Shown: positions 29,804-40,563 of the stretch, one piece after another
How positions within the stretch are numbered: the first letter of the stretch is position 1
Layout of the letters: each line of letters opens with the position of its first letter
The notes under the pieces: model-generated
What the model was told of the DNA's origin: nothing
Databases searched by the model: none
What the model saw: the letters and a program-made list of their open reading frames with translations, nothing else
Source: Egibacteraceae bacterium
Lineage (GTDB): Bacteria; Actinomycetota; Nitriliruptoria; Euzebyales; Egibacteraceae
Assembly: GCA_030446775.1 (NCBI GenBank)
Contig: JAUJMQ010000001.1
Span: forward strand, 142,497-206,496
Direction of reading: 5' to 3'
DNA length: 64,000 bases
Made by a program: the position numbers and the translations under genes

Positions 29804-30927
29804 TCAGTCCGTGTCGTGGTCGCTTTCGTCCGCTCCCTCGACATCAGGTTCGTCGGGCTCGTCGACATCGGGCTCTTCGACCTCGGGCTCCTCGACCTCG
29901 GGCTCCTCGTGCTCCGGCTCCTCACGATCGGAGGATCGGTCGTCGTCTGATTCGTCGCGGTCGTCGCTGTCGTCGTCGCCTCCGTCGCGGTCGTCGCCGT
30001 CCCGATGGCGCTCCTCCTCGTCGTCGTCCCGATCACGCTCGGCGTCGTCGTCCCGATCACGCTCGGCGTCGTCGTCATCCCGATCGCCCTCGGCGTCGTC
30101 GTCATCCCGATCACGCTCCGCGTCGTCGTCATCCCGATCGCCCTGGGCGTCGTCGTCATCGCGATCGCGGTCGGCGTCGTCGTCGCGCCGGCGGTGTTGT
30201 CGATCGGCGTCCGAGTCGTCGGGCTCCCGCTGGAATCGGTCCTTGATGCGCGGGCGGTGTTCTTCGTCGATGTCGGAGTCGGAAGACGGCGTGGTGGCGT
30301 CACGCCCGCCGCCGGGCTCCTTCTCCAGCGCATGGGAACCGATGGCCCGCATCGTCAGCGGCGCGGGCTCCTCGTCAGCGTCGAACAACGGTGCAATGAC
30401 GCGTCCGACGACGTGCGTGGCCCAGTCTTGGATGGATTCTGGCAGCGCGCCTGCAGCCGCCAGGCCGCCGGCCGTCGCGGCCGCGACGGCGGTCGCTGCC
30501 AGCAGCAGCTTCATGGCCTGCGGGGCGGCGACAACCGCGAGCCGCGAGACCCACCGGTAGCGGACCGCGCCGGCCGCCCCCAGGCGGCGGGCCGGGGCGG
30601 CCGCGCGGGCGGTCGCTGCCAGCAGCAGCTTCTTGGCGTGTGGGGCGGCGACAACCGCGAGCCGCGAGACCCACGGGTAGCGGACGTCCGCGTGGTGCCT
30701 CGTCGCAGCGGGGCGCGCCGGCGCCGGCGCCGGCGCCGCCAAGCCGTCCCTGAGCAGCATCGACAGCTCATCGCGAGGCACGACGGCCGCCGCCGGCTTC
30801 AGGGCGCGCACCTGCGCCAGGAGCGCGGCGAGCTGTTGGTCCGCCACGGCGTGGCCCATGATGAGGGCCTCGGCGGTTGGGTCGTCGAGTCGACCTTTCA
30901 CCAACCGGAGAACGTCCAATGGGCTCA
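29804..30927 (-). CDS. membrane partner of the ECF sigma factor (putative anti-sigma), duplicated TM segment, polyacidic C-terminal repeats
   Basis: MSPLDVLRLVKGRLDDPTAEALIMGHAVADQQLAALLAQV...RYPWVSRLAVVAAPHAKKLLLAATA...RYRWVSRLAVVAAPQAMKLLLAATA...(DRDDDDAE)n...EEPEVEEPEVEEPDVDEPDEPDVEG. Confidence 0.7.
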
Positions 30928-31512
30928 TAGAGGTGCGCCCCCTTTCGCCACCGCAGCCTGCAGCCGCCGTAGCCCGCGTCGCTGCAGGGCCTTGACCGCA
31001 CCCACGGACCGGCCCAGCGCCTCGGCGATCTGGGCGACCGTGAGGTCGCCGACCAGGCGCATGAGAAGCACATCGCGCTGGTCTGCGGGCAGTCGGTGCA
31101 GGAGGGCGATGACGGCCGCCTCGCTCACGGCCTCCATCGCGGTCTCCTCTGCGGAGGCGACGGTCTCGCGGTCTTCCAGATGCTGTTCGACCGACGTCTC
31201 GATGACGCGCCGACTGTGCCGACGCCGCTCGTCGATGAGCAGGTTCCGCGCGATGGTGAAGACCCACGAGCGGAACTGTGCCGGTCCGCCCGCGAAGTCG
31301 CCGATGCGCCGGAACGCACGCATGAACGTTTCGTTGACCAGCCCCTCGGGGTCGTCGGCACCTTGGCCGCGCGCGTAGCCGCACACCGCCGGTGAGACCT
31401 CTTCGTACAGCAAGCGCAGCGCCCACGGGGCGCCGGCCTGTGCGGCGGTGAGAACGCTGTCGAAAGCGGGGCCCAGGGCGCCGCTGCCGACGACCTGGGT
31501 CGCTGCGGACAT
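30925..31512 (-). CDS. ECF RNA polymerase sigma factor
   Basis: EGLVNETFMRAFRRIGDF...FRSWVFTIARNLLIDERRR...LLHRLPADQRDVLLMRLVGDLTVAQIAEALGRSVGAVKALQRRGLRRLQ. Confidence 0.92.
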   Translation of the reverse strand: MSAATQVVGSGALGPAFDSVLTAAQAGAPWALRLLYEEVSPAVCGYARGQGADDPEGLVNETFMRAFRRIGDFAGGPAQFRSWVFTIARNLLIDERRRHSRRVIETSVEQHLEDRETVASAEETAMEAVSEAAVIALLHRLPADQRDVLLMRLVGDLTVAQIAEALGRSVGAVKALQRRGLRRLQAAVAKGGAPL

Positions 31513-31729
31513 GTGCGTCTCTTCGGCCACGCAGCGACGACCTTGACGCCGCTGCGCGCGCGACGGGGAAAGCCGCATTGCCCCCACCCCGATGGGCGCC
31601 GTCAAAGAGGATCCCGCCGAGCCGACGAACGCCTACGGGGCGGTCGATCTCGCTGTGCGCGCCGTGTCCTCGTCGCCAGGAGGGGAACCCCTGCCGCCGG
31701 GCACGGGCCGGCGCTACGGCGCGGCCAGG

Positions 31730-31893
31730 GCGCGATCGGTATAGGGCACTGCTCTCCGCTGGAGACGTAGCGCTGCTCGACCGCCTCCTGGCGGCACGTC
31801 GACGCCGGCCCGGGCCAGCAGCAGCCCCAGCATCACGCCGGCGGGTCCACCGCCGACGACGCAGCAGCTCGCGGCGAACGCCGGCTCCGGCAT
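31730..31893 (-). pseudogene. FAD-dependent oxidoreductase N-terminal remnant
   Basis: MPEPAFAASCCVVGGGPAGVMLGLLLARAGVDV then homology ends. Confidence 0.6.
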
Positions 31894-31913
31894 GGAGCCG
31901 CTCCCCCGACGCT

Positions 31914-32825
31914 CTACCAGCCGCGCTCGCGGAGCAGCGCGCGGTTGCGCGCCTGCGCCGCGGCGGCGGCGTCGAAGGTGCTGTCGGCGCCGAGCAGGCG
32001 GTCCTGCTCCACCACCACCCAGCCGTCGTAGCGGAGGCCGGTGATCGCCGCGAGGAGCGCGTCGACGTCGAGGTCGCCCGTGGCGAGCTCACAGAAGGCG
32101 CCGCGCTCCCACACCGCCATCATGGGCGCGCGCTCGGCGACGATCCGCTCGATCACGTCGAGGTGGATGTCCTTGACCTGCAGATGGTTGACCCGCGGTC
32201 CCCAGTCCGACAGCGCGCGGATGGGGTCGCCGCCTCCCAGCAGCAGGTGGCCGGTGTCCAGGCACAGCCCGACGTCGGTCAGCTCCAGGAGCCGCTCGAT
32301 CTCCTGCGGGGCCTCGACATAGGTGCAGGCGTGGTGGTGGAACGTCGGCTCGTACCCGCGCGCCCGGCACCTTCCGACCGCCTCGGTGACGCCGGCGGCC
32401 AGCCGCTTCCACCCCGACCCGTCGAGGCGGAGGTCGGCACGGTCGCGGCCACGCCCCGGGTTGGCGGCGCGCTCGGGACCGCCGGCGTCGGCCAGGGTCG
32501 GCTTGGGCAACCAGTGGGGCTGCCGGTCGCGGACGGCGTCGAAGACGTCCAGCGTCTGCTCCAGCACGTCGAGGTCGTCGCGTAGCCCGGCGGGCTCGGG
32601 GAACCGCAGCTGCACGTAGCCTCCCGCCAGGTCCAGACCGGCGCCGTCGAGCCTGCGTCGCAGCTCGCCGCCTCCGCCCAGGAACCCCAGCGGGCCGAGG
32701 TCGATCCCGTCGTAGCCGGCGGCGGCGACCGCTCCCACGAGGTCGTCGGGGCCGGGCAGCCCCGGCCTGCCGATGGTCAGCTCGAAGACGCCGTAGCTGA
32801 CGGGCGCGTTGGCGACCTTGATCAC
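31914..32825 (-). CDS. sugar phosphate isomerase/epimerase, IolE-like
   Basis: VIKVANAPVSYGVFELTIGRPGLPGPDDLVGAVAAAGYDGIDLGPLGFLG...TFHHHACTYVEAPQEIERLLELTDVGLCLDTGHLLLGGGDP. Confidence 0.85.
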   Translation of the reverse strand: MIKVANAPVSYGVFELTIGRPGLPGPDDLVGAVAAAGYDGIDLGPLGFLGGGGELRRRLDGAGLDLAGGYVQLRFPEPAGLRDDLDVLEQTLDVFDAVRDRQPHWLPKPTLADAGGPERAANPGRGRDRADLRLDGSGWKRLAAGVTEAVGRCRARGYEPTFHHHACTYVEAPQEIERLLELTDVGLCLDTGHLLLGGGDPIRALSDWGPRVNHLQVKDIHLDVIERIVAERAPMMAVWERGAFCELATGDLDVDALLAAITGLRYDGWVVVEQDRLLGADSTFDAAAAAQARNRALLRERGW

Positions 32826-33032
32826 GCGGCTCCCTCCGCCGGTCGCCGGGGTATGCCGCATCGCGTCGGCGGCCGCTGCACCGGGGCAGGCGACCGGCCG
32901 CCGGCACGTCGAGGCCGGTCGCCGCGTCACCGTACCCGCGGAGCCGCGGATCCGTCGCCGCGCGCCGACCGGCGGTAGCGGGGGTGTCGGACCCTTGACA
33001 CGCGCTTCGGGGGCCACGTACGTTCCCGCGGC

Positions 33033-33048
33033 ACTTGGAACGCTCCAT
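33033..33048. promoter_or_regulatory. LacI-type operator candidate (iol)
   Basis: cacttggaacgctcca, identical 16-mer at 45207-45222. Confidence 0.65.
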
Positions 33049-33122
33049 CAGATTCCGGCGCACCGAGGAGCCCCCATGGGCGCGCTGCCCGGCAGGCGTC
33101 CCCGCGAACGGGCGGAGGCGCC

Positions 33123-34181
33123 GTGAGGATCGGCCTCGTCGGCGCGGGCCGCATCGGCGGGCTCCACGCACGCACGCTGTCGGCGCTGCCTGAGGTCGGC
33201 GAGCTGCTCGTCGCCGACGCGGAGCCCAGCCGGGCGCGACAGCTGGCCGCCGCGGTGGGCGCGACCGCCGCCGACGACCCCGACGCCGTGTTCGACGCCG
33301 TCGACGGCGTGGTCATCGCCAGCAGCAGCGACTCCCACGCCCCGCTGCTCGCCCGGGCGGCGAAGGCCGGCGTGCCGACGTTCTGCGAGAAGCCGATCGC
33401 CCTGGATCTGTCGACCTCCCGGTCGGTGCTCGAGACCGTCACCGACGCCGACATCCCGGTGCAGATGGGCTTCCAGCGCCGCTTCGATCCCGGGTACCGG
33501 CGGGTGCGCGACAGGGTCGCCCGCGGCGAGCTCGGCGCCGTCTACCTCCTGCGCCACACCAGCCACGACCACGAGCCGCCCCCGCCGGCCTACGTGGCGA
33601 CCTCGGGCGGCATCTTCGCCGACAACCTCATCCACGACTTCGACGTCGCGCGGTTCGTCAGCGGGCAGGAGGTCGAGGAGGTCTACGCAACCGGCACGGT
33701 CCGCGTGGCCGGCTACTTCGCCGAGCACGGCGACGTCGACACCGCCGGGGTGGTGCTGCGGCTGGCCGGCGGGACGCTCGCCCTGCTGTCGGCCGTGCGC
33801 GACGACCCCGTGGGCTACGACGTCCGGCTGGAGGCGTTCGGCTCCGGCGACAGCGTCGCCACTGGCTGGAACGAGCGCACACCGCTCGCGTCGGCCGACT
33901 CCGGGCTCGACGCCGACCCGGGGCTCGACGCCGACCCCCAGCTCGACACCGCGGCCCCCGGCCGCCGGCGCGGCCGGCCCACCGACCCCTTCCGGACCTG
34001 GGCGCAGCGATTCGCCGACGCCTACCGGCTGGAGCTCGAGGCCTTCACCGAGCTCGTCCGGACCGGTCACCGCGACGTCGCCGCGACCGCCGCCGACGCG
34101 CACGAGGCGCTGCGCGTCGCGATCGCCTGCGACCTGTCACACACCGAGCACCGCCCGGTGAGTCTGTCCGACGTGCCGTGA
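33123..34181 (+). CDS. iolG: inositol 2-dehydrogenase (Gfo/Idh/MocA)
   Basis: RIGLVGAGRIGGLHARTLSALPEV...FCEKPIALDL...IPVQMGFQRRFDPGYRRVRDRV...GGIFADNLIHDFDVARFVSGQEVEEVYATGTV. Confidence 0.88.
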   Translation: MRIGLVGAGRIGGLHARTLSALPEVGELLVADAEPSRARQLAAAVGATAADDPDAVFDAVDGVVIASSSDSHAPLLARAAKAGVPTFCEKPIALDLSTSRSVLETVTDADIPVQMGFQRRFDPGYRRVRDRVARGELGAVYLLRHTSHDHEPPPPAYVATSGGIFADNLIHDFDVARFVSGQEVEEVYATGTVRVAGYFAEHGDVDTAGVVLRLAGGTLALLSAVRDDPVGYDVRLEAFGSGDSVATGWNERTPLASADSGLDADPGLDADPQLDTAAPGRRRGRPTDPFRTWAQRFADAYRLELEAFTELVRTGHRDVAATAADAHEALRVAIACDLSHTEHRPVSLSDVP

Positions 34182-34225
34182 GACGCGCGGCGGGCTCGCT
34201 TCCCAACGACACGAAGGACGGTCTG

Positions 34226-35239
34226 ATGAGGCCCATGAAGCGCATGAGGCGGCTCCGCTGGCAGGCACTGCTCGTCGTCCTGGCGCTGGCCCTGGCCGCG
34301 TGCGGCGGGGGCGACGACGGTGGCGGCGCCGCGGTCGGCGGCAGCGAGGCCGCCGGCGGGGACGCCGGCGCCGACAGCGACCTGTCGTTCGCCGTCGTCG
34401 TCCACGACGAGCCCGCCGGCACCTTCTGGGGCGTCGTGCAGAACGGCGCCGAGGCCGCCGCCGAGGACCTCGGGGTGACCGTCGACGTGCAGGGCAACGG
34501 CGACCCGGCGCAGCAGGCCGACCTGGTGAACTCCGCGATCGCCAACAACGTCGACGGGATCGCCGTGTCGCTGGCCAACCCCGACGCCATGCGCGGGCCG
34601 CTGGAGGAGGCGGCCGCCGCCGGCATCCCCGTCGTGACGCTGAACTCGGGGCTCAACGACTTTCAGTCGGTCGGCGCGATCACCCACGTCGGCCAGGACG
34701 AGGTCCTCGCCGGCAACGGCGCCGGCGAGCGGCTCAACGAGGCGGGCGTCACGACCCTGCTGTGCGCCATCCACGAGGTCGGCAACATCGCGCTCGACGA
34801 GCGCTGCAACGGAGCCGAGGAGACGTTCTCCGGAACGACCGAGCGGGTCCAGATCGACATCAACGACCCGGTCGCCAGCCAGTCGACCATCCGGTCGGCG
34901 CTGGAGGCGAACCCCGACATCGACGCCGTCCTGACACTCAACCCCGACATGGCCACGACCGCGGCGCTGCCCGCCATCCAGGAGGTCGGCCGCGACATCA
35001 CCCTGGCGACGTTCGACCTGGGCACCGACGTGCTCAACGCCATCGACGCCGGCGACATCCTGTTCGCCATCGACCAGCAGCAGTACCTCCAGGGCTACCT
35101 GCCGATCGTCTACCTCAACCTGTTCAAGGAGAACCTCAACACCGTCGGCGGCGGGCAGCCGGTCCTCACCGGTCCCGGCTTCGTGACCCAGGAGAACGCC
35201 GCGCAGGTGCTGGAGCTGACCGAGCAGGGCACCCGCTGA
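34226..35239 (+). CDS. sugar ABC transporter substrate-binding lipoprotein
   Basis: LLVVLALALAACGGGDDGGG lipobox; periplasmic-binding fold sequence. Confidence 0.9.
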   Translation: MRPMKRMRRLRWQALLVVLALALAACGGGDDGGGAAVGGSEAAGGDAGADSDLSFAVVVHDEPAGTFWGVVQNGAEAAAEDLGVTVDVQGNGDPAQQADLVNSAIANNVDGIAVSLANPDAMRGPLEEAAAAGIPVVTLNSGLNDFQSVGAITHVGQDEVLAGNGAGERLNEAGVTTLLCAIHEVGNIALDERCNGAEETFSGTTERVQIDINDPVASQSTIRSALEANPDIDAVLTLNPDMATTAALPAIQEVGRDITLATFDLGTDVLNAIDAGDILFAIDQQQYLQGYLPIVYLNLFKENLNTVGGGQPVLTGPGFVTQENAAQVLELTEQGTR

Positions 35240-35314
35240 GGCGCCATCACCGACAACGCGCGGGAGCGCGGACGGCCGCCCTCCCGCGCACCGCACGACC
35301 GTAGGGAGGCCCGC

Positions 35315-36370
35315 ATGGCGACGGCCGGCCGCACCGTCGAGCAGCGCCCGGCGGCGCCCGCCGACGAGCGCCTCACAAAGTCGTCGCTGGCCAAGCGGGT
35401 GCTGTCGCGCCCGGAGTTCGGGGCGACCATCGGCGCGGTCGCCGTCGCGGTGTTCTTCAGCTGGCGCGCCGACAACTTCGCCACCGCCCGGGCGGTGGCC
35501 AACATCCTGGACCCGTCGTCGCTGCTGGGGATCATGGCGGTCGCGATCGCGCTGCTGATGATCGGCGGCGAGTTCGACCTGTCCTCGGGCGTCATGGTCG
35601 GCGCGACGGGGACGATGTTCGCGATCCTGACCGTCCACGCCGGGCTGAACATCTGGCTGGCGATGCTCGTCACGCTCGTCTTCGCCGTCGCGGTCGGGCT
35701 GTTCAACGGCATTCTCGTGCTCAAGACGAAGCTGCCGAGCTTCATCGTGACGCTCGGCACGCTGTTCATGATCCTGGGCGCCAACGTCGGGATCACCCGT
35801 CTGGTCACCAACCAGGTCATCGTCGCGGGCGTGAACCAGGTGCCGGGGTTCGAGGCGGCACGCACCGTGCTCGCGTCCACGGCCTTCGGCCAGTTCCGCG
35901 TCACGGTCCTGTGGTGGCTGCTCATCACCGCCGTGGCGACGTGGGTCCTGCTGCGCAGCCGCTTCGGCAACTGGATCTTCAGCGTGGGCGGGGACGCGAA
36001 CGCCGCCCGCAGCGTCGGCGTCCCGGTCGCGCTGACCAAGGTCTCGCTGTTCGTCTACGTGTCGGTGTCGGCCTGGCTCGTCGGGCTGATGAACACCCTG
36101 CGGCTGAGCTCGGCGAGCGTCGCGACCGGCCGGGGGCAGGAGTTCGAGTTCATCATCGCCGCGGTGATCGGCGGGTGCCTGCTCACCGGCGGCTACGGCT
36201 CGGCCGTCGGGGCGGCGCTCGGCGCGCTCATCTTCGGCATGGTCCGCCAGGGGATCGTCCTGGCCCGCTGGGACGCCGACTGGTTCTTTCTGTTCCTCGG
36301 GATCATGCTGCTGCTCGCGTCGCTGCTCAACCAGTTCGTCCGCAAGCGGGTCGCGGAATCGCGCTCGTGA
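35315..36370 (+). CDS. sugar ABC transporter permease (RbsC-like)
   Basis: [34 protein letters not shown]...[41 protein letters not shown]. Confidence 0.92.
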   Translation: MATAGRTVEQRPAAPADERLTKSSLAKRVLSRPEFGATIGAVAVAVFFSWRADNFATARAVANILDPSSLLGIMAVAIALLMIGGEFDLSSGVMVGATGTMFAILTVHAGLNIWLAMLVTLVFAVAVGLFNGILVLKTKLPSFIVTLGTLFMILGANVGITRLVTNQVIVAGVNQVPGFEAARTVLASTAFGQFRVTVLWWLLITAVATWVLLRSRFGNWIFSVGGDANAARSVGVPVALTKVSLFVYVSVSAWLVGLMNTLRLSSASVATGRGQEFEFIIAAVIGGCLLTGGYGSAVGAALGALIFGMVRQGIVLARWDADWFFLFLGIMLLLASLLNQFVRKRVAESRS

Positions 36371-37213
36371 GCCGGGAGCCGGCGACACCGCCGCGGCCGG
36401 TGTTGAAGCTCGGCTGGCACCCGCCGTCGTTCCCGGTCGACGGGGCGACGCCGCAGGCGTTCCTGTCACAGCTCACGCGCGGGCTCGACTCCGCCGGGCA
36501 ACGCTTCGACTCCGTGTGGCTCGACGACCACCTGCTCCCGTGGGCGGACTTCGTCACCCCCGCCACCCCCACGCTGGAGTGCCTGACGACGATCGCCTAC
36601 CTCGCCGGCCGCCACCCCGACTGGCTGGAGCCGGAGTACCGCGCCTACGGCTACGACTACCCGCGGGGTCGGTGCGCATCGCGCAGCTCGAGGAGGCGGT
36701 GCAGGTCGTGCGGGCGCTGTGGACCCAGGCGCCGGCGTCCTTCCAGGGCGCTCACCACCGCCTCGAGTCGGCCTGGGGCGAGCCGCGACCCGACCCGCCG
36801 CCACCGATCCTCATCGGCGGCGGCGGCGAGCGGCGGACCCTGCGGGTCGTCGCGCGCCACGCCGACTGGTGGAACATCCCCGGCGGGACACCCGAGACCT
36901 ACGCGCACAAGCTGGAGGTGCTGCGCGGCCACTGCGACGCGGTCGGGCGCGACTACGACGAGATCGTCAAGACCTGGTCAGCCGAGGTCGTCGCGGTCGC
37001 CGAGACCGAGACCCGCGCCCGCGAGATCGCCGACGCCACCCCGTACACCGACGCCAACCCGATCGTGGGCACCGCCGCACAGGTCGCCGAGCGGCTGCGC
37101 CCTACGCCGAGCTCGGCGTCGAGCACCTCATCGTGCGCTTCGTCGACTTCCCGGCGACCGACGGCATGGAGCTGTTCGCCGAGCAGGTGGCACCGAACCT
37201 GGCAGGAGTGTGA
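36367..37213 (+). pseudogene. LLM-class flavin-dependent oxidoreductase with internal deletion and frameshifts
   Basis: [12 protein letters not shown]...[16 protein letters not shown]...[30 protein letters not shown] (fs) [16 protein letters not shown]...[23 protein letters not shown] (fs) [17 protein letters not shown]. Confidence 0.75.
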
Positions 37214-38124
37214 TGGAGGACTCGGACGGGACGGCCGCTTCCCCGCTGCTGGAGGTCCGCAACGTGTCGAAGTACTTCGGCAACGTCGTCGCCCTCAAAG
37301 ACGTGTCGCTGCGGGTCTTCGCCGGCGAGGTGACCTGCCTGCTGGGGGACAACGGAGCCGGCAAGTCGACGCTGATCAAGATCCTGTGCGGCGTCCACAC
37401 CGCCGACGGGGGCTCGTACCTGTTCGAGGGGCAGGAGCTGTCGCTCACCTCGCCCCGCGACGCGCTCCAGCGGGGGATCGCCACGGTCTACCAGGACCTG
37501 GCGATGATCCCGCTGATGAGCATCTGGCGGAACTTCTTCCTCGGCTCCGAGCCGACGACCGGCTGGGGGCCGTTCCGGCGCTTCGACTCCAAGCTGGCCG
37601 CCCGCGTCACCAGAGACGAGATGGCGAGGATGGGCATCGACGTCCGCGACCCCGACCAGCCCGTCGGCACGCTGTCGGGCGGCGAGCGGCAGTCTGTGGC
37701 GATCGCCCGGGCGATCCACTTCGGCGCGAAGGTCGTCATCCTCGACGAGCCGACCGCCTCGCTCGGGGTCAAGCAGGCGGGTGTCGTGCTGCGCTACGTC
37801 GTGCAGGCCAAGGCGCAGGGGCTGGGCGTCATCTTCATCACCCACAACCCCCACCACGCCTACCCGGTGGGCGACCACTTCGTCGTCCTGCGGCGGGGGC
37901 GGGTCTACGGCGACTACCGCAAGGACGAGATCGACGTCGAGCAGCTCGTGCAGATGATGGCCGGTGGCGAGGACCTCGAGCAGCTCGTGCACGAGCTCGA
38001 GCGCCTCGCCGACGACGTCGAGGGCGCCCAGCCCGCCGCCGGCGACCTCGCCGACGTGGCGCACACGATGTCCGACGAGGTCGGGCCGGGCGAGGACGGC
38101 GACGGACATGCCCGGCGGGTCTGA
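37213..38124 (+). CDS. sugar ABC transporter ATP-binding protein
   Basis: [48 protein letters not shown]. Confidence 0.93.
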   Translation: MEDSDGTAASPLLEVRNVSKYFGNVVALKDVSLRVFAGEVTCLLGDNGAGKSTLIKILCGVHTADGGSYLFEGQELSLTSPRDALQRGIATVYQDLAMIPLMSIWRNFFLGSEPTTGWGPFRRFDSKLAARVTRDEMARMGIDVRDPDQPVGTLSGGERQSVAIARAIHFGAKVVILDEPTASLGVKQAGVVLRYVVQAKAQGLGVIFITHNPHHAYPVGDHFVVLRRGRVYGDYRKDEIDVEQLVQMMAGGEDLEQLVHELERLADDVEGAQPAAGDLADVAHTMSDEVGPGEDGDGHARRV

Positions 38125-39073
38125 CGGCCCGCCCGCCTTCGAGGTCCTCACGATGGGCCGCGTCGGGGTCGACCTGTACCCGCAGCAGATCGGGGTGCCG
38201 CTGGCGCAGGTGACGTCCTTCGCCAAGTTCCTGGGCGGCAGCCCGACCAACGTCGCGGTCGCGGCGGCGCGGTACGGGCGCAGGGCGGCCGTCGTCACCA
38301 AGGTGGGCGACGACGGCTTCGGGCCCTACGTGCGCAGCGCCCTGGAGGGCTTCGGGGTGGACGCCCGCTACGTCGGGACCGACCCGGACCTGCGCACGCC
38401 GATCGTGTTCTGCGAGATCTACCCGCCGGACTGCTTCCCGCTGCTGTTCTACCGGGAGCCGACCGCCCCGGACATGCGGATCCGCCTCGACGAGCTCGAC
38501 CTCGACGCCGTCCGCGCCGCCGCGATCTTCTGGACGACCGGGACGGGGCTGTCCGACGAGCCCAGCCGCACCGCGACGCTGGGCGCACTCTCGGCCCGCG
38601 GGCGCCGCACGGTCACCGTCCACGACCTGGACTTCCGCCCGGTGTTCTGGTCCTCACCGCAGGAGGCCGGGCGGCTGCAGCGCCAGGCGCTCGCGCACGC
38701 CACGGTCGCGGTCGGCAACCTCCAGGAGGTGTCGGTGGCCGTGGGGGACGGCTCCCCCGAGCAGGCGGCGGCGCGGCTGCTCGAGCTCGGGCTGGACATG
38801 GCCGTCGTCAAGCTCGGTCCGGGCGGCGTCCTCGTCGCGACGGCGGACGGCGTCGAACGCGTCGCCCCCCTGCGCGTCGACGTCGTGAACGGCCTCGGCG
38901 CCGGCGACGCGTTCGGGGGGGCGCTGTGCCACGGGATCCTGTCGGGCTGGGATCCGGTGACGACGGTGCGCTTCGCCAACGCCGCCGGCGCGTACGTCGC
39001 CGGTCAGCTCGCCTGCGCCGACGCGATGCCCACCGAGGCGGAGGTCACCGCGCTGCTGGCCGGCGTGCCCTGA
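38108..39073 (+). CDS. iolC: 5-dehydro-2-deoxygluconokinase
   Basis: [61 protein letters not shown]. Confidence 0.9.
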   Translation: MPGGSDGPPAFEVLTMGRVGVDLYPQQIGVPLAQVTSFAKFLGGSPTNVAVAAARYGRRAAVVTKVGDDGFGPYVRSALEGFGVDARYVGTDPDLRTPIVFCEIYPPDCFPLLFYREPTAPDMRIRLDELDLDAVRAAAIFWTTGTGLSDEPSRTATLGALSARGRRTVTVHDLDFRPVFWSSPQEAGRLQRQALAHATVAVGNLQEVSVAVGDGSPEQAAARLLELGLDMAVVKLGPGGVLVATADGVERVAPLRVDVVNGLGAGDAFGGALCHGILSGWDPVTTVRFANAAGAYVAGQLACADAMPTEAEVTALLAGVP

Positions 39074-39084
39074 CGCCGGCGCCG

Positions 39085-40119
39085 ATGCAGCGTCCGACGC
39101 GGGAGCGGCCGCCGACGATCCACGACGTGGCGCACCGGGCCGGCGTGTCGAAGTCGCTGGTGTCGCTGGTCCTGCGCGGCTCGCCCAGCGTCAGCCTGTC
39201 GCGGCGGGAGGCGGTCGAGCGCGCTGTCGCCGAGCTGGGCTACCGGCCCAACCTCATCGCCCGGAGCCTCGTGCGGCGCAGGACCAAAGTGCTCGGCGTC
39301 ATCCTGCCGGATCTGCACAACCCGTTCTTCGCCGAGGTCGTCGACGGCATCCGGGAGCGGGCCGCCGAGGCCGGGTACCGGACGCTCATCGGCAACGGGA
39401 CGCTGGCGTCGCGGGGCAGGGAGGAGGCCGAGGCGATCGAGATGATGCTCGAGCTGCGCGCCGACGGGCTGATCCTGGTCGGGCCGCAGATCGACACGCG
39501 CGCGATCGTCGCGGCGAGCGCCGCGCTGCCGGTTGTGCTCGTCACCCGGGCCACGCGGGCGCGGTCGGTCGACAGCGTCGTCAACGACGACCGGCTCGGA
39601 GCGACACTGGCGGTCGAGCACCTCGCCGCGCTCGGCCACGGGCGCATCGCCCACATCGACGGCGGCGGCGCACCCGGCGCGGAGCCCCGGCGCCGCGCCT
39701 ACCTGCGGACGATGGGACGGCTGGGCCTGGCAGCGCACGCGCGGATCGCCGGCGGGGTGTTCTCCGAGGAGGGCGGCGCCCGCGGCGTCCGCTCGCTGCT
39801 CGCGGCGGGCGACGCGCCGACGGCCATCTTCGTCGCCGACGACATCGCCGCCCTCGGGGCGCTGAGTGAGATGACCGGAAGGGGTCTGCGTGTGCCCGAC
39901 GACGTCTCGCTGGTCGGCTACGACAACACCTCCCTGGCGGCCCTGCGGGCCATCGACCTCACCACCGTCGACCAGCCCCGCTTCCAGATGGGCGCGGCGG
40001 CCGTCGCGATCCTGCTGGAGCGGCTCGCCGGCGACCGCACCGAGCCGACCCGCATTGTGCGCGCTCCCACGCTGGTCGTGCGCGGCACCACCGGCCCCCC
40101 GCCGGCCCGGCCCGCGTGA
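39085..40119 (+). CDS. LacI-family transcriptional regulator
   Basis: TIHDVAHRAGVSKSLVSLVLRGSPSVSLSRREAVERAVAELGYRPN; VGYDNTSLAALRAIDLTTVDQP. Confidence 0.92.
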   Translation: MQRPTRERPPTIHDVAHRAGVSKSLVSLVLRGSPSVSLSRREAVERAVAELGYRPNLIARSLVRRRTKVLGVILPDLHNPFFAEVVDGIRERAAEAGYRTLIGNGTLASRGREEAEAIEMMLELRADGLILVGPQIDTRAIVAASAALPVVLVTRATRARSVDSVVNDDRLGATLAVEHLAALGHGRIAHIDGGGAPGAEPRRRAYLRTMGRLGLAAHARIAGGVFSEEGGARGVRSLLAAGDAPTAIFVADDIAALGALSEMTGRGLRVPDDVSLVGYDNTSLAALRAIDLTTVDQPRFQMGAAAVAILLERLAGDRTEPTRIVRAPTLVVRGTTGPPPARPA

Positions 40120-40146
40120 CGCCGGCAGCGGCACCGTCGCGGCCGG

Positions 40147-40563
40147 TCAGGGCACGAGCACAAGCCCGTCGGTGTGGGCGGGACGGGCGGTCGCGAAGTG
40201 GCGGTGGTCGAGCGTGGCCACCTTGGGTTCGCGCAGACGCTCCAGGAGCGCGATCACACTGGCATCGACCACGCCGAGTCGCAGGTCGTCGTAGATCTGT
40301 TGCAGCTGCCGGCAGCGACGCACGTCCGTCGGCGTCAGGGCCTCGATGCGGTAGGAGCCGGCGAGCACGTCGTCCAGGAAGATCAACCAGGCTCGCGCCC
40401 CCAGGCGCTCCTGACACCAGTAGTCCAGCTCGGCCAGGACGAGCGTGGGCACGACGAGATCCTCGTTGGTGGTGGTCAGCAGGTCCGCGCAGGCCCGGTG
40501 ATCCGGGTCCGCAGCGTCGAGGGCGGCCAGCAACGGTCCGGTGTCGCAGACCAGCGCCATCAA
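40147..40563 (-). CDS. VapC-type PIN-domain toxin
   Basis: MALVCDTGPLLAALDAADPDHRACADLL...LRLGVVDASVIALLERLREPKVATLDHRHFA. Confidence 0.88.
   Translation of the reverse strand: MMALVCDTGPLLAALDAADPDHRACADLLTTTNEDLVVPTLVLAELDYWCQERLGARAWLIFLDDVLAGSYRIEALTPTDVRRCRQLQQIYDDLRLGVVDASVIALLERLREPKVATLDHRHFATARPAHTDGLVLVP

Noticed and set aside
29990-30180. Regular short repeats (cgtcgtcatcccgatc...) looking like a CRISPR or satellite array
   Set aside because: In-frame codon repeat encoding DRDDDDAE units of the acidic membrane protein; no spacers or constant-length repeats.
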